In this document: piece by piece, positions 10,875 to 22,817 of the stretch | Position numbering within the stretch: position 1 is the first letter of the stretch | Layout of the letters: each line of letters opens with the position of its first letter | Source: Prochlorococcus marinus str. MIT 1013 | GTDB lineage: Bacteria > Cyanobacteriota > Cyanobacteriia > PCC-6307 > Cyanobiaceae | Length of the DNA: 64,000 bases | Assembly (NCBI RefSeq): GCF_027359395.1 | Contig: NZ_CP114778.1 | Coordinates: 1,054,001-1,118,000, forward strand | Reading direction: 5' to 3' | Notes under the pieces: model-generated | Seen by the model: only the letters and a program-made list of their open reading frames with translations | Told to the model about the DNA's origin: nothing | The model's database searches: none | Position numbers and translations under genes: made by a program

Positions 10875-11825
10875 CTACGCTGCAGCGCCACCTACAACTT
10901 CTAAAATTTCTTGCGTAATTGCGGCTTGTCTAGCCTTGTTATAGTCAATAGTAAGATTTTTAGCTAATTCCTTAGCATTATCACTAGCGTTATTCATTGC
11001 AGTCATTCTACTTGCCAACTCTGAAGCAGCAGACTCCTGTAATGCACGTAGTAATTGATTCTGTAAATAAAGAGGTAAAAGAGCATTCAAAAGTTGATCA
11101 GGACTTTGTTCAAAAACAATATCCGATGGTAATTTGGGCTCTTCATTTGAAGGAGCAGAATCTTTCTCAATAATTAGTTGGCTGTCTTTTGTAGTTAATC
11201 TAAAAATTTCATCTTCTGAATCTGCTATTCCTTGAGGATCTAAAGGTAAAAGAGTTTGTATTGTTGGATTACAACTAACCAAGCTTACAAACTTGGTAAA
11301 AATTACCTCTACTCGATCAGTACTCTCAGAAATAAATTCTGCTAATACTTCACTAGTAATGGAGCTGGCATCTTCTGCAGTCGGAACTTGTTCTAATTCT
11401 TTAAAAGTAGCTCTTATATTATAAAGACTAGATCTATTCTCGAAATATCCTATCGCTTTCTTACCAATTAAAACTAGATCGGGATTATATCCCTGACCTT
11501 TTAATTCAGCGTAGCGTTTCTCTGTTCGTTTAATAATATTTGCGTTGTAGCCCCCACATAATCCTCTATCTCCAGTCACAGCTAAGAGAGTAATTGTCTT
11601 AACTTCACGTTTATTGAGCAGAGGAGAGTCTGCAGCTTCAAACTGCATTCTTGATTGTATATTTTCTAACACCCTTGCCAATCGATCAGCAAAAGGTCTA
11701 CTTCGTAGGACCTGATCCTGTGCTCTCCTAACTTTTGCAGCAGCGACGAGTCTCATCGCTTCTGTGATTTTCCTGGTGTTTTTGACAGATACAATTCTGT
11801 CTCTTATGTCCTTGAGGTTAGCCAT
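10875..11825 (-). CDS. atpG: ATP synthase F1 subunit gamma
   Basis: This 316-residue central stalk subunit rotates inside the alpha3beta3 ring. The N-terminal helix [20 protein letters not shown] and the C-terminal helix with [11 protein letters not shown] form the coiled coil. [15 protein letters not shown] is the conserved middle motif. Around residues 195-235 there is the insertion typical of cyanobacterial and chloroplast gamma ([19 protein letters not shown] and on). It lacks the two regulatory cysteines of the chloroplast form, so light-driven thioredoxin switching is not expected. It is the last subunit gene of the reverse-strand operon, 32 bases after atpA. It is also named atpC in cyanobacterial literature. 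Confidence 0.97.
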   Translation of the reverse strand: MANLKDIRDRIVSVKNTRKITEAMRLVAAAKVRRAQDQVLRSRPFADRLARVLENIQSRMQFEAADSPLLNKREVKTITLLAVTGDRGLCGGYNANIIKRTEKRYAELKGQGYNPDLVLIGKKAIGYFENRSSLYNIRATFKELEQVPTAEDASSITSEVLAEFISESTDRVEVIFTKFVSLVSCNPTIQTLLPLDPQGIADSEDEIFRLTTKDSQLIIEKDSAPSNEEPKLPSDIVFEQSPDQLLNALLPLYLQNQLLRALQESAASELASRMTAMNNASDNAKELAKNLTIDYNKARQAAITQEILEVVGGAAA

Positions 11826-11857
11826 AGGTGATTGTCTCTCTTAGATAGCCTTTGTAT

Positions 11858-13381
<1,524 letters not shown>

Positions 13382-13434
13382 TTAAGTTGGGGAAGAGGAA
13401 AAGAAGAAAGAAGAGGAAGAAAGTCAGTAGAGAA

Positions 13435-13983
13435 TTAGCTGACTTTGGCCAAAGCAAGACCAAGTCGCCTAACTTGCCCTGCGATGCTGGCATCAATGAC
13501 CTTTGATCCAACATTGACCACAAAGCCACCTAGCAATTCAGAGTCGACTTTGAGATCGATTTCTAAATTATCTGTACCAGCTATAGATTGTACTTTCTTG
13601 AGTAGCTCAGATTGTTGATCTTCATTTAAAGCCGAAGCTGAAGTAATTGTTGCTAAAGCAATATTTCTTTGTTCTCGATAGATTTCCAATAATCTTTCAA
13701 GAACAGAATTCAACAATCCTATTCTCTGTCGATCTGCCAAAAGTTTTAGAAGGTTTAAGAAAGAGGGAGTAACCTGACTAGAGAAAAGCTTTTCTAAAGC
13801 TGCTTTCTTCTGATTAACCTCTAAAACTGGCGATGCCATAGCATCACTAAATTCAGGGCAAGTATTCCAAAGTTCTAAAATAGATTTAGCTTGAGTTACT
13901 ACTTCATCCACTTCGTTTCTGCTCTCAGCAACTTGAAGAAACGCTTCAGCATATGGAGTAGTAATAGTATTAAGTAGTGGCAT
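13435..13983 (-). CDS. atpH: ATP synthase F1 subunit delta
   Basis: The 182-residue protein links the peripheral stalk to the top of F1 (OSCP-like). The N-terminal helical domain starts ITTPYAEAFLQVAESRNEVD, and the C-terminal domain contains VDSELLGGFVVNVGSKVIDASIAGQ, the delta signature. Its ATG overlaps the atpF stop codon by one base (TAATG), indicating coupled translation with subunit b. Length and motif are normal. It is also called atpD in cyanobacterial literature. Confidence 0.96.
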   Translation of the reverse strand: MPLLNTITTPYAEAFLQVAESRNEVDEVVTQAKSILELWNTCPEFSDAMASPVLEVNQKKAALEKLFSSQVTPSFLNLLKLLADRQRIGLLNSVLERLLEIYREQRNIALATITSASALNEDQQSELLKKVQSIAGTDNLEIDLKVDSELLGGFVVNVGSKVIDASIAGQVRRLGLALAKVS

Positions 13984-14495
13984 TAGTTGTCTCCAATATT
14001 TCTAATTGACTGTTTAAGAAAATTATCTTGAGTATTTGAATCTAACTTTTTAGGAAGCATTGCTAATGCTTTTTCAATAGCAAGTTCTGCAGCCTCTTTT
14101 CTTAATTGAGAAGTGACTCTTGCAGCTTCAGCATTTAAGTCAGATGCAGCGCCTTGTTTAATTCTTGCCATTTCCTCAACAGTTCTTTTTTCACTCTCTA
14201 GACGAATTGCTTCTGCTCTAGCTTTGCAATCATTTCTGATTTTGTCTGCTTTTTGCTTGGCCGAGGCAAGCTCGTCTTTTGCTTGTGAAAGAGAATCTTG
14301 TGCTTGAGCTAAACGCTCTTCTGCTTCTTTCAAGTCAGAAAGGATTGTAGTTCTTCGTCTTTCAAGAATTTTTCCTAAAAAGCCTGGCAAGAACTTATAG
14401 AGACCAAAAACAACAACAGCTAAGTTGATAATGTTGGTCTCAAAAATATTTAAATTTAGGCCAAAGCCTTCGGAAGCGAAAATTAAAGAAGTCAT
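13983..14495 (-). CDS. atpF: ATP synthase Fo subunit b
   Basis: This is one of two different peripheral stalk subunits (170 residues). A single membrane helix near the N terminus ([20 protein letters not shown]) is followed by the conserved [11 protein letters not shown] and a long charged coiled coil to the C terminus ([20 protein letters not shown] and on). It pairs with b' encoded directly upstream. Junctions are tight: the ATG overlaps the b' stop (ATGA) and the stop overlaps the atpH start. Confidence 0.95.
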   Translation of the reverse strand: MTSLIFASEGFGLNLNIFETNIINLAVVVFGLYKFLPGFLGKILERRRTTILSDLKEAEERLAQAQDSLSQAKDELASAKQKADKIRNDCKARAEAIRLESEKRTVEEMARIKQGAASDLNAEAARVTSQLRKEAAELAIEKALAMLPKKLDSNTQDNFLKQSIRNIGDN

Positions 14496-14953
14496 TTTTT
14501 TGCCAAGAGTCTGTCAATAATCAAATCACCAAGATTGTCAGCCTCGCTTTTAAGTTGATTAAGAGCTTCATCTCTTTGTGAATCAATCTCACGCCTAGCT
14601 TTCTCTCTTGATGCATTTGCCTCTGAAGTAGCAAGAGCAAGAGCTTCTTTATAAAGATTCTCAGAATCCTGCTCTGCCTCAAGAATGACTTTCTGAGCTT
14701 CAAGACGAGCTTCTTTGAGCTGATCTTTAAGCTCAGTCTCTAGTCGTTCAACCTCAGAGATTTTTTTCTTTGCTTCTGCCCGACTTGTATTTACATAATC
14801 CTCTCTTTCTTCAACTACCCGTCCTACAGGTTTGAAGAAAAGAGCATTAAGTATGAAAGTAAGTAATACAACCTGAACCGCCATCAGCGGAAGTGTTGCA
14901 TCGAAATCAAACAGACCTCCCTCAGAGGCACCAAACAAAAACAAAGTTGGCAT
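14492..14953 (-). CDS. atpF2: ATP synthase Fo subunit b'
   Basis: The diverged second b-type subunit is typical of photosynthetic organisms (153 residues). [20 protein letters not shown] is the membrane anchor, followed by [14 protein letters not shown] and a coiled coil of alternating Glu, Lys, Ala and Leu. With subunit b it forms a heterodimeric peripheral stalk. It stands 129 bases after atpE, separated by a long hairpin (15026-15070), and overlaps atpF by 4 bases. Cyanobacterial papers call it atpG. Confidence 0.94.
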   Translation of the reverse strand: MPTLFLFGASEGGLFDFDATLPLMAVQVVLLTFILNALFFKPVGRVVEEREDYVNTSRAEAKKKISEVERLETELKDQLKEARLEAQKVILEAEQDSENLYKEALALATSEANASREKARREIDSQRDEALNQLKSEADNLGDLIIDRLLAKK

Positions 14954-15025
14954 TAGCTAGGGGTGCAAGAATTTAAGCGAGCCGCATAACGGCAATTGAA
15001 ATTTGCTAAAGAATTTTCAAATGTT

Positions 15026-15070
15026 TGGGCTGAAAGTTAATCAAATTAATTGATTTACTCAATCAGCCCA
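15026..15070 (-). promoter_or_regulatory. Stem-loop just after atpE
   Basis: TGGGCTGA (15026-15033) and TCAGCCCA (15063-15070) form an 8-bp outer stem, and inside it AATCAA/TTGATT (15039-15044, 15050-15055) form a second 6-bp stem. It starts 13 bases after the atpE stop on the transcript and is not followed by a U-run. An mRNA 3'-end stabiliser or attenuating element that raises c-subunit yield over downstream subunits is likely but inferred. Confidence 0.55.
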
Positions 15071-15082
15071 TTTTTGAAATAT

Positions 15083-15334
<252 letters not shown>

Positions 15335-15403
15335 TCAGCTAAAGATGTGTAGCGCTTTTAACGCTTAAGAGTTGTGACCGGGAGTTTATACCTGCGAGGG
15401 GGG

Positions 15404-15424
15404 CATCTCATAGTTCTTGAGATG
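15404..15424 (-). promoter_or_regulatory. Stem-loop in the leader between atpB and atpE
   Basis: CATCTCA (15404-15410) and TGAGATG (15418-15424) form a perfect 7-bp stem with a 7-base loop, and a run of six G on the plus strand (15398-15403) abuts it. It lies about 70 bases before the atpE start on the transcript. It may protect a processed atpE message or enhance its translation; no experiment backs this. Confidence 0.5.
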
Positions 15425-15498
15425 ATACTGAAAGAATTTCAGACCTCAAAGCAAGTAATTTGCCATTGAAAAGTTATTTCAGTAGCAAAAAATCATGA

Positions 15499-16224
15499 TT
15501 AATGATGCTCTTCAACTGCTTCCCCGATGTAATAAGCAGCAAGAGTTGCAAAAATCAGAGCTTGAATAGCACTAGTAAACAAGCCTAGAAACATAACTGG
15601 AACTGGAAGAACAAGGGGTACTAGGAAAACAAGTACCGCTACAACAAGTTCATCTGCCAAAATGTTTCCAAATAAACGGAAAGAGAGAGATAAAGGCTTT
15701 GTAAAATCTTCTACAATTTTGAATGGGAGCATTATTGGCGTTGGGTGAACGTAGTACTCGAAGTAACGCAAACCCTTATTGCTCAAACCCGCATAGAAAT
15801 ATGAAAGAGATACCAGTAGTGCTAGAGCAACAGTTGTATTTATGTCAGCTGTTGGAGCCCCAAGTTCACCACTTGGGAGTTCGATCAGCTTCCAGGGAAC
15901 TAGTGCTCCGCCCCAATTGCTCACGAAAATGAACAAAAAGAGGGTTCCGATGAAAGGCATCCAATCTCTATAAACCTTCTCACCAATTTGTGTTCTTGCT
16001 AGATCACGTATGTAATCCCAAAGAAATTCCAAAAGGTTCTGAACACCCTTTGGATCACGTTCCATTTTTTTAGTACCAATGACAACTAAGGCAAGCAAAG
16101 CGCCTATTAGAAGCCATGAAGTCATAAAGACTTGGCCGTGAATTCTAAAATTTCCAATTTGCCAATAGAGATGTTGACCCACCTCTAACTCAGCCAAAGG
16201 AAAAACAAATGGCAAAAAACCCAT
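15499..16224 (-). CDS. atpB: ATP synthase Fo subunit a
   Basis: The 241-residue membrane subunit provides the two proton half-channels. Five to six hydrophobic segments are visible, such as [19 protein letters not shown] and [18 protein letters not shown]. The essential Arg lies in [20 protein letters not shown]. The C terminus [20 protein letters not shown] completes the channel helix. The gene is second in the operon, 76 bases after atpI. Length is normal for cyanobacteria (about 240-250). It is also called atpI in some cyanobacterial and plastid naming. Confidence 0.97.
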   Translation of the reverse strand: MGFLPFVFPLAELEVGQHLYWQIGNFRIHGQVFMTSWLLIGALLALVVIGTKKMERDPKGVQNLLEFLWDYIRDLARTQIGEKVYRDWMPFIGTLFLFIFVSNWGGALVPWKLIELPSGELGAPTADINTTVALALLVSLSYFYAGLSNKGLRYFEYYVHPTPIMLPFKIVEDFTKPLSLSFRLFGNILADELVVAVLVFLVPLVLPVPVMFLGLFTSAIQALIFATLAAYYIGEAVEEHH

Positions 16225-16300
16225 TTATCTGGAAGTTAGGTTGCGTAGAAAATAAAAGCCAAACAAACAAAACTTAAAAATTAGATTTCTAAATAAGCCT

Positions 16301-16720
16301 TTACGGCATAGACAGAAATTGAATAATTAACGCTGGTTTATAAAGCAAAAATCCTAATAAAGCCGGAATCAAATCAATTTGATGAAATCTAGAAGACACC
16401 AAAACCAAAAGGACCGGAACTAACAACTGGACTTTACCGACAATTTTTGATGAAGTACCTAATCTTCCAACTCCGCGAGCAAGCAAGCGAAAATAAAAAA
16501 TCCCTGATAAAGCACCAATAAAAAGGCTTGCACTAGCATTGATTCCCCAAAAGAAACCCGCTATGCCAACAGAAAAAATAGTCAATAAAAATGCCAGACG
16601 GAATACTCGAAATTGCAGTTCAAGGTATTCGTCTGATTTGACTCCGGAAGATGAATCCGCCGAATCAATATCCAGAAGAGGATCAAGACTTGAGCAATTT
16701 TCAACAATCTCAGATGTCAC
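16301..16720 (-). CDS. atpI: ATP synthase-associated protein AtpI (subunit I / Atp1-like)
   Basis: The GTG-initiated frame has AGGA about 7 bases upstream and encodes 139 residues. An acidic N-terminal tail of about 35 residues precedes four hydrophobic helices (VFRLAFLLTIFSVGIAGFF, SASLFIGALSGIFYFRLLA, VQLLVPVLLVLVSS, IPALLGFLLYKPALIIQF). It is the first gene of the ATP synthase operon, the position of atpI/atp1. Homologues assist assembly of the c ring or magnesium supply in other bacteria and are poorly conserved in sequence; the call relies mainly on topology and position. Confidence 0.82.
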   Translation of the reverse strand: MTSEIVENCSSLDPLLDIDSADSSSGVKSDEYLELQFRVFRLAFLLTIFSVGIAGFFWGINASASLFIGALSGIFYFRLLARGVGRLGTSSKIVGKVQLLVPVLLVLVSSRFHQIDLIPALLGFLLYKPALIIQFLSMP

Positions 16721-17124
16721 AAAAATTCCTCATATTGGAGATCCTTAGTGCTATTGAGAAGTTGTTTTGCAAACAAGACACCTAAGCTCTCTGCAAAGGC
16801 CCGGGGAATCTATCACGAGACTTGCATCAAAACAAAAAAAATTTTTTTTAGTAAATTTATAAAGTTTGTAAATTTACTAATAAGTTAAAAATATTTTAAG
16901 AAAAATTTTATCTCTCAAAAACAAATCAATAGATAATGTTTTCAAAAATTTAATGGTAATAATATACAATTAAATAATTAATAATAGATCTATTTTTTAA
17001 TTTCTACCGAAAACTAACAACTAAATTTAACTTATAAATAAAGTTCTTGGATTTTGTTCAAATCAATAAAAAAGTAAATTCATTAATTTCAAAAGACTTG
17101 GCAAATTGGCAATTAGGAGGCTCA
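16721..17124. promoter_or_regulatory. AT-rich divergent promoter region between atpI and ftsW
   Basis: This is the only long gene-free stretch (404 bases). The atpI-proximal 100 bases are moderately GC-rich and contain a TTGTTT/AAACAA hairpin (16762-16776). From about 16830 the sequence is almost only A and T, with an A8T8 run at about 16834-16849. It must contain the promoters of the ATP synthase operon (reverse) and of ftsW-ccdA-ccs1 (forward), but many TATAAT-like strings make any choice arbitrary. I see no tRNA, no convincing small gene and no repeat shared with the rest of the window. Confidence 0.55.
16848..16880. repeat. Perfect 12-bp inverted repeat
   Basis: TTAGTAAATTTA (16848-16859) and TAAATTTACTAA (16869-16880) are exact reverse complements around a 9-base spacer, right beside the A8T8 run. 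It could be an operator dyad, a cruciform-prone site or an RNA hairpin in either leader. It is the longest perfect dyad I noticed in the intergenic sequence. Confidence 0.7.
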
Positions 17125-17151
17125 ATGGAATATAAGCAAAAGATTCTTTGA
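17125..17151 (+). CDS. Mini-ORF (8 codons) overlapping the ftsW start
   Basis: AGGAGG at 17115-17120, the clearest Shine-Dalgarno sequence I noticed before a start codon in this window, is followed after 4 bases by ATG and an 8-codon frame, MEYKQKIL. It ends in TGA at 17149-17151, overlapping the TTG start of ftsW at 17148. This arrangement fits a leader peptide with termination-reinitiation into ftsW. The alternative is a one-base frameshift, real or a sequence error, that would join this ATG to the FtsW frame. No peptide is demonstrated. Confidence 0.4.
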   Translation: MEYKQKIL

Positions 17152-18380
17152 ATAATATTTCTAACAAAAAATTTCCAACTATGCACCATGGGAAAAATGA
17201 TCAGGAATCAAAAAATTACTTGAGTAATTTAATAAACAACAAGGTACTTCCATTGCCTTGGCCTTTTTGGCCCAAAGAAGGACGTTTGATAATTGGATTA
17301 ATTGCATTTTGGAGCATATCAGGGATTTTCATACTTGGATCAGCTAGTTGGTGGGTAGCCACAAGAGAAATGGGTGAAGGTGCTTATTACATAAAAAGAC
17401 AAATCATATGGATGATTGCTAGTTGGAGCATTTTCTACTTCGCAATAAAAATCAATCTAAAAAGCTGGCTAAAACTCTCAGGGCCATGCCTTTTACTAGG
17501 CATGGCCCTGATTGCCTCAACAAGCTTTTTCGGCAGCACTGTTAATGGGTCTACTAGATGGTTAATTATCGGTCCAATCCAAGTTCAACCATCGGAGTTA
17601 ATCAAACCTTTTATTATTCTCCAAAGTGCAAAGCTTTTTGGTCAATGGGAAAGAATAAATTCAGAAAAAAAACTTTTTTGGTTAACTATTTTTGCATCCA
17701 TTATTTTATTAATTATAAAACAGCCAAATTTAAGCACCGCTGCATTAACTGGAATATTACTTTGGATGATTGCCTTAGCCGCTGGCATTAATTTCCGCTA
17801 TCTATTTAATACTGCTTTAACAGGCTTAAGTGTTGGTTCAATAAGTATTTTTTTTAATGCTTATCAACAAAGTCGCGTTTTGTCATTTATTAATCCATGG
17901 AAAGATCCACAAGAAAGTGGATATCAATTAATTCAAAGTCTTTATGCTATTGGTTCGGGTGGTCTATTTGGAGAAGGCTATGGTCTTTCAATGCAAAAAC
18001 TACAATACCTACCATACAGAAGTACTGATTTTATATTTGCTGTTTTTGCTGAAGAATTTGGTTTCTTTGGATCTATTTTACTTTTATCATTTCTACTTGT
18101 AGTTGCATATTTAACTCTTAAAATATCTCTTAATTGTAGAAATAATTATTCAAAGCTAATTGCTATTGGATCAGGTACTATTCTTGTTGGACAATCAATT
18201 ATGCACATAGCAGTCTCGTCAGGGGCAATGCCTACAACTGGTCTACCTTTTCCTTTGATTAGTTACGGAGGAAACTCATTAATTTCAAGCTTACTAATAG
18301 CTGCCTTGCTGGTCAGATCCTCTATTGAATCTTCAGATTTATTAGTTAAAAATCCCTCCAAAAGACTTCTGACTAGATAA
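17148..18380 (+). CDS. ftsW: Cell division glycosyltransferase FtsW (SEDS family)
   Basis: The product (about 410 residues from the TTG at 17148, or 399 from the ATG at 17181) polymerises lipid II into septal peptidoglycan with a partner penicillin-binding protein. SEDS hallmarks are GILGSAS-like FILGSASWWVATRE, the middle FINPWKDPQESGYQLIQSL, TDFIFAVFAEEFGFFG, and the end PTTGLPFPLISYGGNSLISS. About ten membrane helices are evident. The first 35 residues are polar and unconserved. The best ribosome binding site belongs to the mini-ORF just upstream rather than to either start, so the start is uncertain. It leads a forward run with ccdA and ccs1. Confidence 0.9.
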   Translation: MNNISNKKFPTMHHGKNDQESKNYLSNLINNKVLPLPWPFWPKEGRLIIGLIAFWSISGIFILGSASWWVATREMGEGAYYIKRQIIWMIASWSIFYFAIKINLKSWLKLSGPCLLLGMALIASTSFFGSTVNGSTRWLIIGPIQVQPSELIKPFIILQSAKLFGQWERINSEKKLFWLTIFASIILLIIKQPNLSTAALTGILLWMIALAAGINFRYLFNTALTGLSVGSISIFFNAYQQSRVLSFINPWKDPQESGYQLIQSLYAIGSGGLFGEGYGLSMQKLQYLPYRSTDFIFAVFAEEFGFFGSILLLSFLLVVAYLTLKISLNCRNNYSKLIAIGSGTILVGQSIMHIAVSSGAMPTTGLPFPLISYGGNSLISSLLIAALLVRSSIESSDLLVKNPSKRLLTR

Positions 18381-18399
18381 TCTAGAGCTAGGACATAGA

Positions 18400-19140
18400 A
18401 TGGTAAATCTATTTTTGAACATTTCTTCTATAAGTTTAATTTTCTCTGATTTGACTCGTAATGGCGAGCAATTAATTAATAATGGGTTAAACAACCCAAG
18501 TCCCCTTGCACTTCTGATAGTTTTCATAGGAGGGCTTTTGACTAGTTTAGGTCCCTGTTCATTGTCACTTTTACCAATAACAGTTGCATATTTAGCTGGA
18601 TTTGAAAACGACCAAACCCCTTTACAAAAAACTATTAGTTTCTGCAGCGGTATAGTCATATCACTTGTGGTATTAGGAATTCTAAGCGGGTTTGTGGGCA
18701 AAGTTTATGGGCAATTGCCAGGCTTTTTCTCAATATTTATAAGTTTTCTAGCAATAATTATGGGTCTTAATCTGCTTGGATTGTTCAAATTCTCACTTCC
18801 ATCTGGTCCTGACCCTGAAATTTGGACAAATCAAGTTCCTCCTTCATTAGCACCAGTTTCAGCAGGTTTGGCTTTTGGATTAGCCTCCTCACCTTGCACA
18901 ACTCCTGTTCTTGCCGTTCTTCTCGCCTGGGTTGCCAAACAAGGAAACCCTCTAAGTGGGACAATTTTTCTTGGAAGCTTTGCGATTGGACAAATTGTTC
19001 CTTTATTTGTTGCAGGCAGTTTTGCCGCAACTATTCCGAAATTATTATCATTAAGACCTATAGGGAAGTGGGTTCCACCAATTAGTGGAGTTATTTTGTT
19101 AACCGTAGGTCTTATGAGCCTTCTTTCTATTTGGATATAA
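18400..19140 (+). CDS. ccdA: Cytochrome c biogenesis protein CcdA
   Basis: This 246-residue membrane protein passes reducing power from stroma-side thioredoxin to the thylakoid lumen so that apocytochrome cysteines stay reduced for heme attachment. The two redox cysteines sit in the expected contexts, LGPCSLSLLPITVAYLAG and LASSPCTTPVLAVLLAWV. Six hydrophobic segments follow the DsbD core pattern. It starts 19 bases after ftsW and ends 5 bases before ccs1, its functional partner, so the pair forms most of the System II machinery, with CcsA encoded elsewhere. Confidence 0.95.
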   Translation: MVNLFLNISSISLIFSDLTRNGEQLINNGLNNPSPLALLIVFIGGLLTSLGPCSLSLLPITVAYLAGFENDQTPLQKTISFCSGIVISLVVLGILSGFVGKVYGQLPGFFSIFISFLAIIMGLNLLGLFKFSLPSGPDPEIWTNQVPPSLAPVSAGLAFGLASSPCTTPVLAVLLAWVAKQGNPLSGTIFLGSFAIGQIVPLFVAGSFAATIPKLLSLRPIGKWVPPISGVILLTVGLMSLLSIWI

Positions 19141-19145
19141 AATAG

Positions 19146-20426
19146 ATGAAAAATATTAGCCAAGTTTTAAATTGGCTTTCTAGCTTAAAGATTGCGATAT
19201 TACTTTTATTATTGATAGCTATGTCATGCGCAGTTGGGACTTTAATTCCACAACAAGAATCAGATCAATTCTATTATGATAACTTTGATAAAAATCCTTT
19301 TTTAGGAATAATAAATGGAAATATATTACTACTGCTTGAGTTCAATCATATTTATACAAGTTTTTGGTTTTTATTGCTACTCAGTTGGCTTGGTTTGGCT
19401 CTTGCAGTTTGTAGTTTAAGACGACAATTACCGATACTTAAATCAGCATTAAGTTGGATCGATTATAAATCGCCTCGTCAAATAGCAAAACTTTCTATAT
19501 CTCAAACAATTCAAACAGATAGTCCTTCGAAAAACTTAGAAAAACTTACACTTAATTTGAAGAAGACAGGCTGGAATATTAGAGAAACAGATGGAAGGAT
19601 AGCGGCCAGACAAGGAGTCATCGGTAGACTAGGACCTATATTAATTCATCTCGGTATGATCCTATTAATGATAGGTGCTACATACGGATCATTAAATGGG
19701 ATCACCATAGAAAAATTCTTAGCCCCTGGAAGATCAATAGATTTATTAAACAATAATGAAGAGAAAGGATTAACTATTAAATTGGAAAAGTTCCAAATAG
19801 AAAGAGACCCTCAAGGAAGAGCAGAGCAATATAGATCGATAGTAAAAATTATTGAGCCAGATGGCTATAATGAAGAAAAAGAGATTAGTGTTAATTATCC
19901 ATTAAGGTACAAAGGTTTAACATTATATCAAGCCGACTGGTCATTAGCTGCAATTACTATTCAGATTAAAAATAGTCCAAAGTTACAAATCCCGTTAAAA
20001 GCTATTCCTGATCTAGGTGAACAAGTTTATGGGACAATAATACCTACAAAAAAAGATGGGAATGATCCAATCTTATTAACGGTAGAGAGTGAACTAGGAC
20101 CAGTAAAAATTTATGATAGTGATGGCACAATATTGACTGCCTTAGGTAGAAATAAGGAAGCAGAAGTAAAAGATACACTAATAAAGATAATAAATATCAT
20201 TCCAAGTAGTGGATTGCTTTTAAAGCGAGATCCTGGAGTACCTCTTGTATATACAAGTTTTGCTATAATACTTTTAGGAGGTTCATTAAGTATAATCTCC
20301 ACTAAAAAAATATGGGTATTACATGAAAAAGAAAAATCGCTGATTTATATTGGTGGTTTAAGTAATAGAAATCTTTCTGGTCTTTCAAAAGAATTGCCTA
20401 AATTGGTTAGTTTCTTAGTCAATTAG
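19146..20426 (+). CDS. ccs1: Cytochrome c biogenesis protein Ccs1 (ResB-like)
   Basis: The 426-residue ResB-family component of the System II heme lyase works with CcsA. Three membrane helices cluster early ([57 protein letters not shown]). A large lumenal domain follows, then a last helix ([16 protein letters not shown]). The motif [20 protein letters not shown] is typical. It is also known as ccsB. Its 3' end overlaps the convergent queF gene by 12 bases, so neither gene can end its message without entering the other. Confidence 0.94.
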   Translation: MKNISQVLNWLSSLKIAILLLLLIAMSCAVGTLIPQQESDQFYYDNFDKNPFLGIINGNILLLLEFNHIYTSFWFLLLLSWLGLALAVCSLRRQLPILKSALSWIDYKSPRQIAKLSISQTIQTDSPSKNLEKLTLNLKKTGWNIRETDGRIAARQGVIGRLGPILIHLGMILLMIGATYGSLNGITIEKFLAPGRSIDLLNNNEEKGLTIKLEKFQIERDPQGRAEQYRSIVKIIEPDGYNEEKEISVNYPLRYKGLTLYQADWSLAAITIQIKNSPKLQIPLKAIPDLGEQVYGTIIPTKKDGNDPILLTVESELGPVKIYDSDGTILTALGRNKEAEVKDTLIKIINIIPSSGLLLKRDPGVPLVYTSFAIILLGGSLSIISTKKIWVLHEKEKSLIYIGGLSNRNLSGLSKELPKLVSFLVN

Positions 20427-20837
20427 CTCTAGATTATTTCTTTTCCCATGACAAACTCTGATAATAGTATGAATATTTCCTCTAGGGTTAAAGTCTGCTT
20501 CTAATTGCATCCACTTAGGATCAGAAACTTCAACTAAATCATCTATTATTTTATTTGTAACTTCTTCATGAGAAACTTTCTTTTCCCGAAAGCTATTGAA
20601 ATAAAGTTTAATTGCTTTTAGTTCTATTACCTTTGTATTTGGTTGATATATTATCCTTAAATTCGCAAAATCTGGATAACCTGAAAAAGGACATTTACAT
20701 GTAAATTCAGGGAAATCTATTGAAATCTCATAGTCTCTATCATTGTTAGGATTTGGGAAGCAAATCAAGCTACCGGAGGCTATTTCCCTTTCCCCATACA
20801 GAATTTCGCTTTTAGTCTGCTTTTCTCGCTTAATCAC
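20415..20837 (-). CDS. queF: NADPH-dependent 7-cyano-7-deazaguanine reductase QueF
   Basis: The short (unimodular) 140-residue enzyme reduces preQ0 to preQ1 for queuosine in t[22 protein letters not shown] contains the catalytic Cys and Asp; the usual CPxTGQPDF appears as [24 protein letters not shown] is the QueF NADPH motif and [13 protein letters not shown] the C-terminal signature. GTG is the start, since the overlapping ATG is directly followed by a stop. It is convergent with ccs1, sharing 12 bases. The Ser and Tyr substitutions in the active-site motif are the only oddity. Confidence 0.93.
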   Translation of the reverse strand: MIKREKQTKSEILYGEREIASGSLICFPNPNNDRDYEISIDFPEFTCKCPFSGYPDFANLRIIYQPNTKVIELKAIKLYFNSFREKKVSHEEVTNKIIDDLVEVSDPKWMQLEADFNPRGNIHTIIRVCHGKRNNLELID

Positions 20838-20947
20838 ATTTACCTAGCGTTTAAATTACACACTACATAAAAAGCTTGTTTGAAAAATTTAAATACCAAT
20901 AAATTCTTCTTATCAAAACGCAGCCAAATCATGTCAAAAAGCTAGTT

Positions 20948-20963
20948 TGTATCATCAAGCACA
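20948..20963. promoter_or_regulatory. Candidate NtcA box upstream of the glnB operon
   Basis: TGTA-N8-CACA matches the NtcA consensus TGTA-N8-TACA at seven of eight fixed positions. A TAATAG at 20987-20992 and a TATAAA-like stretch near 20996 lie at about the spacing expected for the -10 box of an NtcA-activated promoter. The site precedes a small gene and glnB, a known type of NtcA target in cyanobacteria. The mismatch lies in the core TAC, which lowers confidence. Confidence 0.4.
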
Positions 20964-21013
20964 AAACCAATCCCTGTTGTACCCCCTAATAGAAATATAA
21001 ATAAGGGATTTAT

Positions 21014-22417
<1,404 letters not shown>

Positions 22418-22512
22418 TTGTTTACAAAAACAAACAGGAAACGGAACAAAAACCGCAGAACTCGTGATAATCCTCTTTTTCAATAGAGAATCTAATCAAC
22501 TGAACCAAGGTT

Positions 22513-22773
22513 GTGTCTAAAAAGCTCAGACATCCAATTAATGAAAATGAGCTATCTAGCCATGGTCATTTTCATCTAACCCCAAAAAAGAAAACAGGAG
22601 AAGTCCTTGAACTTCTGCCTCCAGGAAGTTTTGCTAAATTTGCAAATCAACCAAATGATTTACCTCCCTTTCAAGTAATTGATTGCAAGGGGGGGAGATG
22701 CAGAGTAAGACAGCAAACCTGGGGAAGATATGTTCATTGGGAAGTTGAACACAATAGACTCAAGTCAGCTTGA
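22513..22773 (+). CDS. Small conserved cyanobacterial protein (86 aa)
   Basis: The GTG-started frame encodes 86 residues, basic at the start (SKKLRHPINENELSSHGHFH), followed by ELLPPGSFAKFANQPND and QVIDCKGGRCRVRQQTWGRY. The last part resembles a small beta-barrel. The dense pattern of Arg, Trp and His near the end (GRYVHWEVEHNRLKSA) would suit nucleic acid contact, but that is a guess. The gene lies 44 bases upstream of purB on the same strand and is divergent from tlyA. I do not recognise a named family. Confidence 0.65.
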   Translation: MSKKLRHPINENELSSHGHFHLTPKKKTGEVLELLPPGSFAKFANQPNDLPPFQVIDCKGGRCRVRQQTWGRYVHWEVEHNRLKSA

Positions 22774-22817
22774 CCTTAAAGAACTAAATTAAAACTAACC
22801 TTTGACTTTGTAGCACT

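Noticed and set aside
22418-22483. 22-residue N-terminal extension of TlyA
   Set aside because: The S4 domain starts right at the internal Met; the extension is not domain-like.
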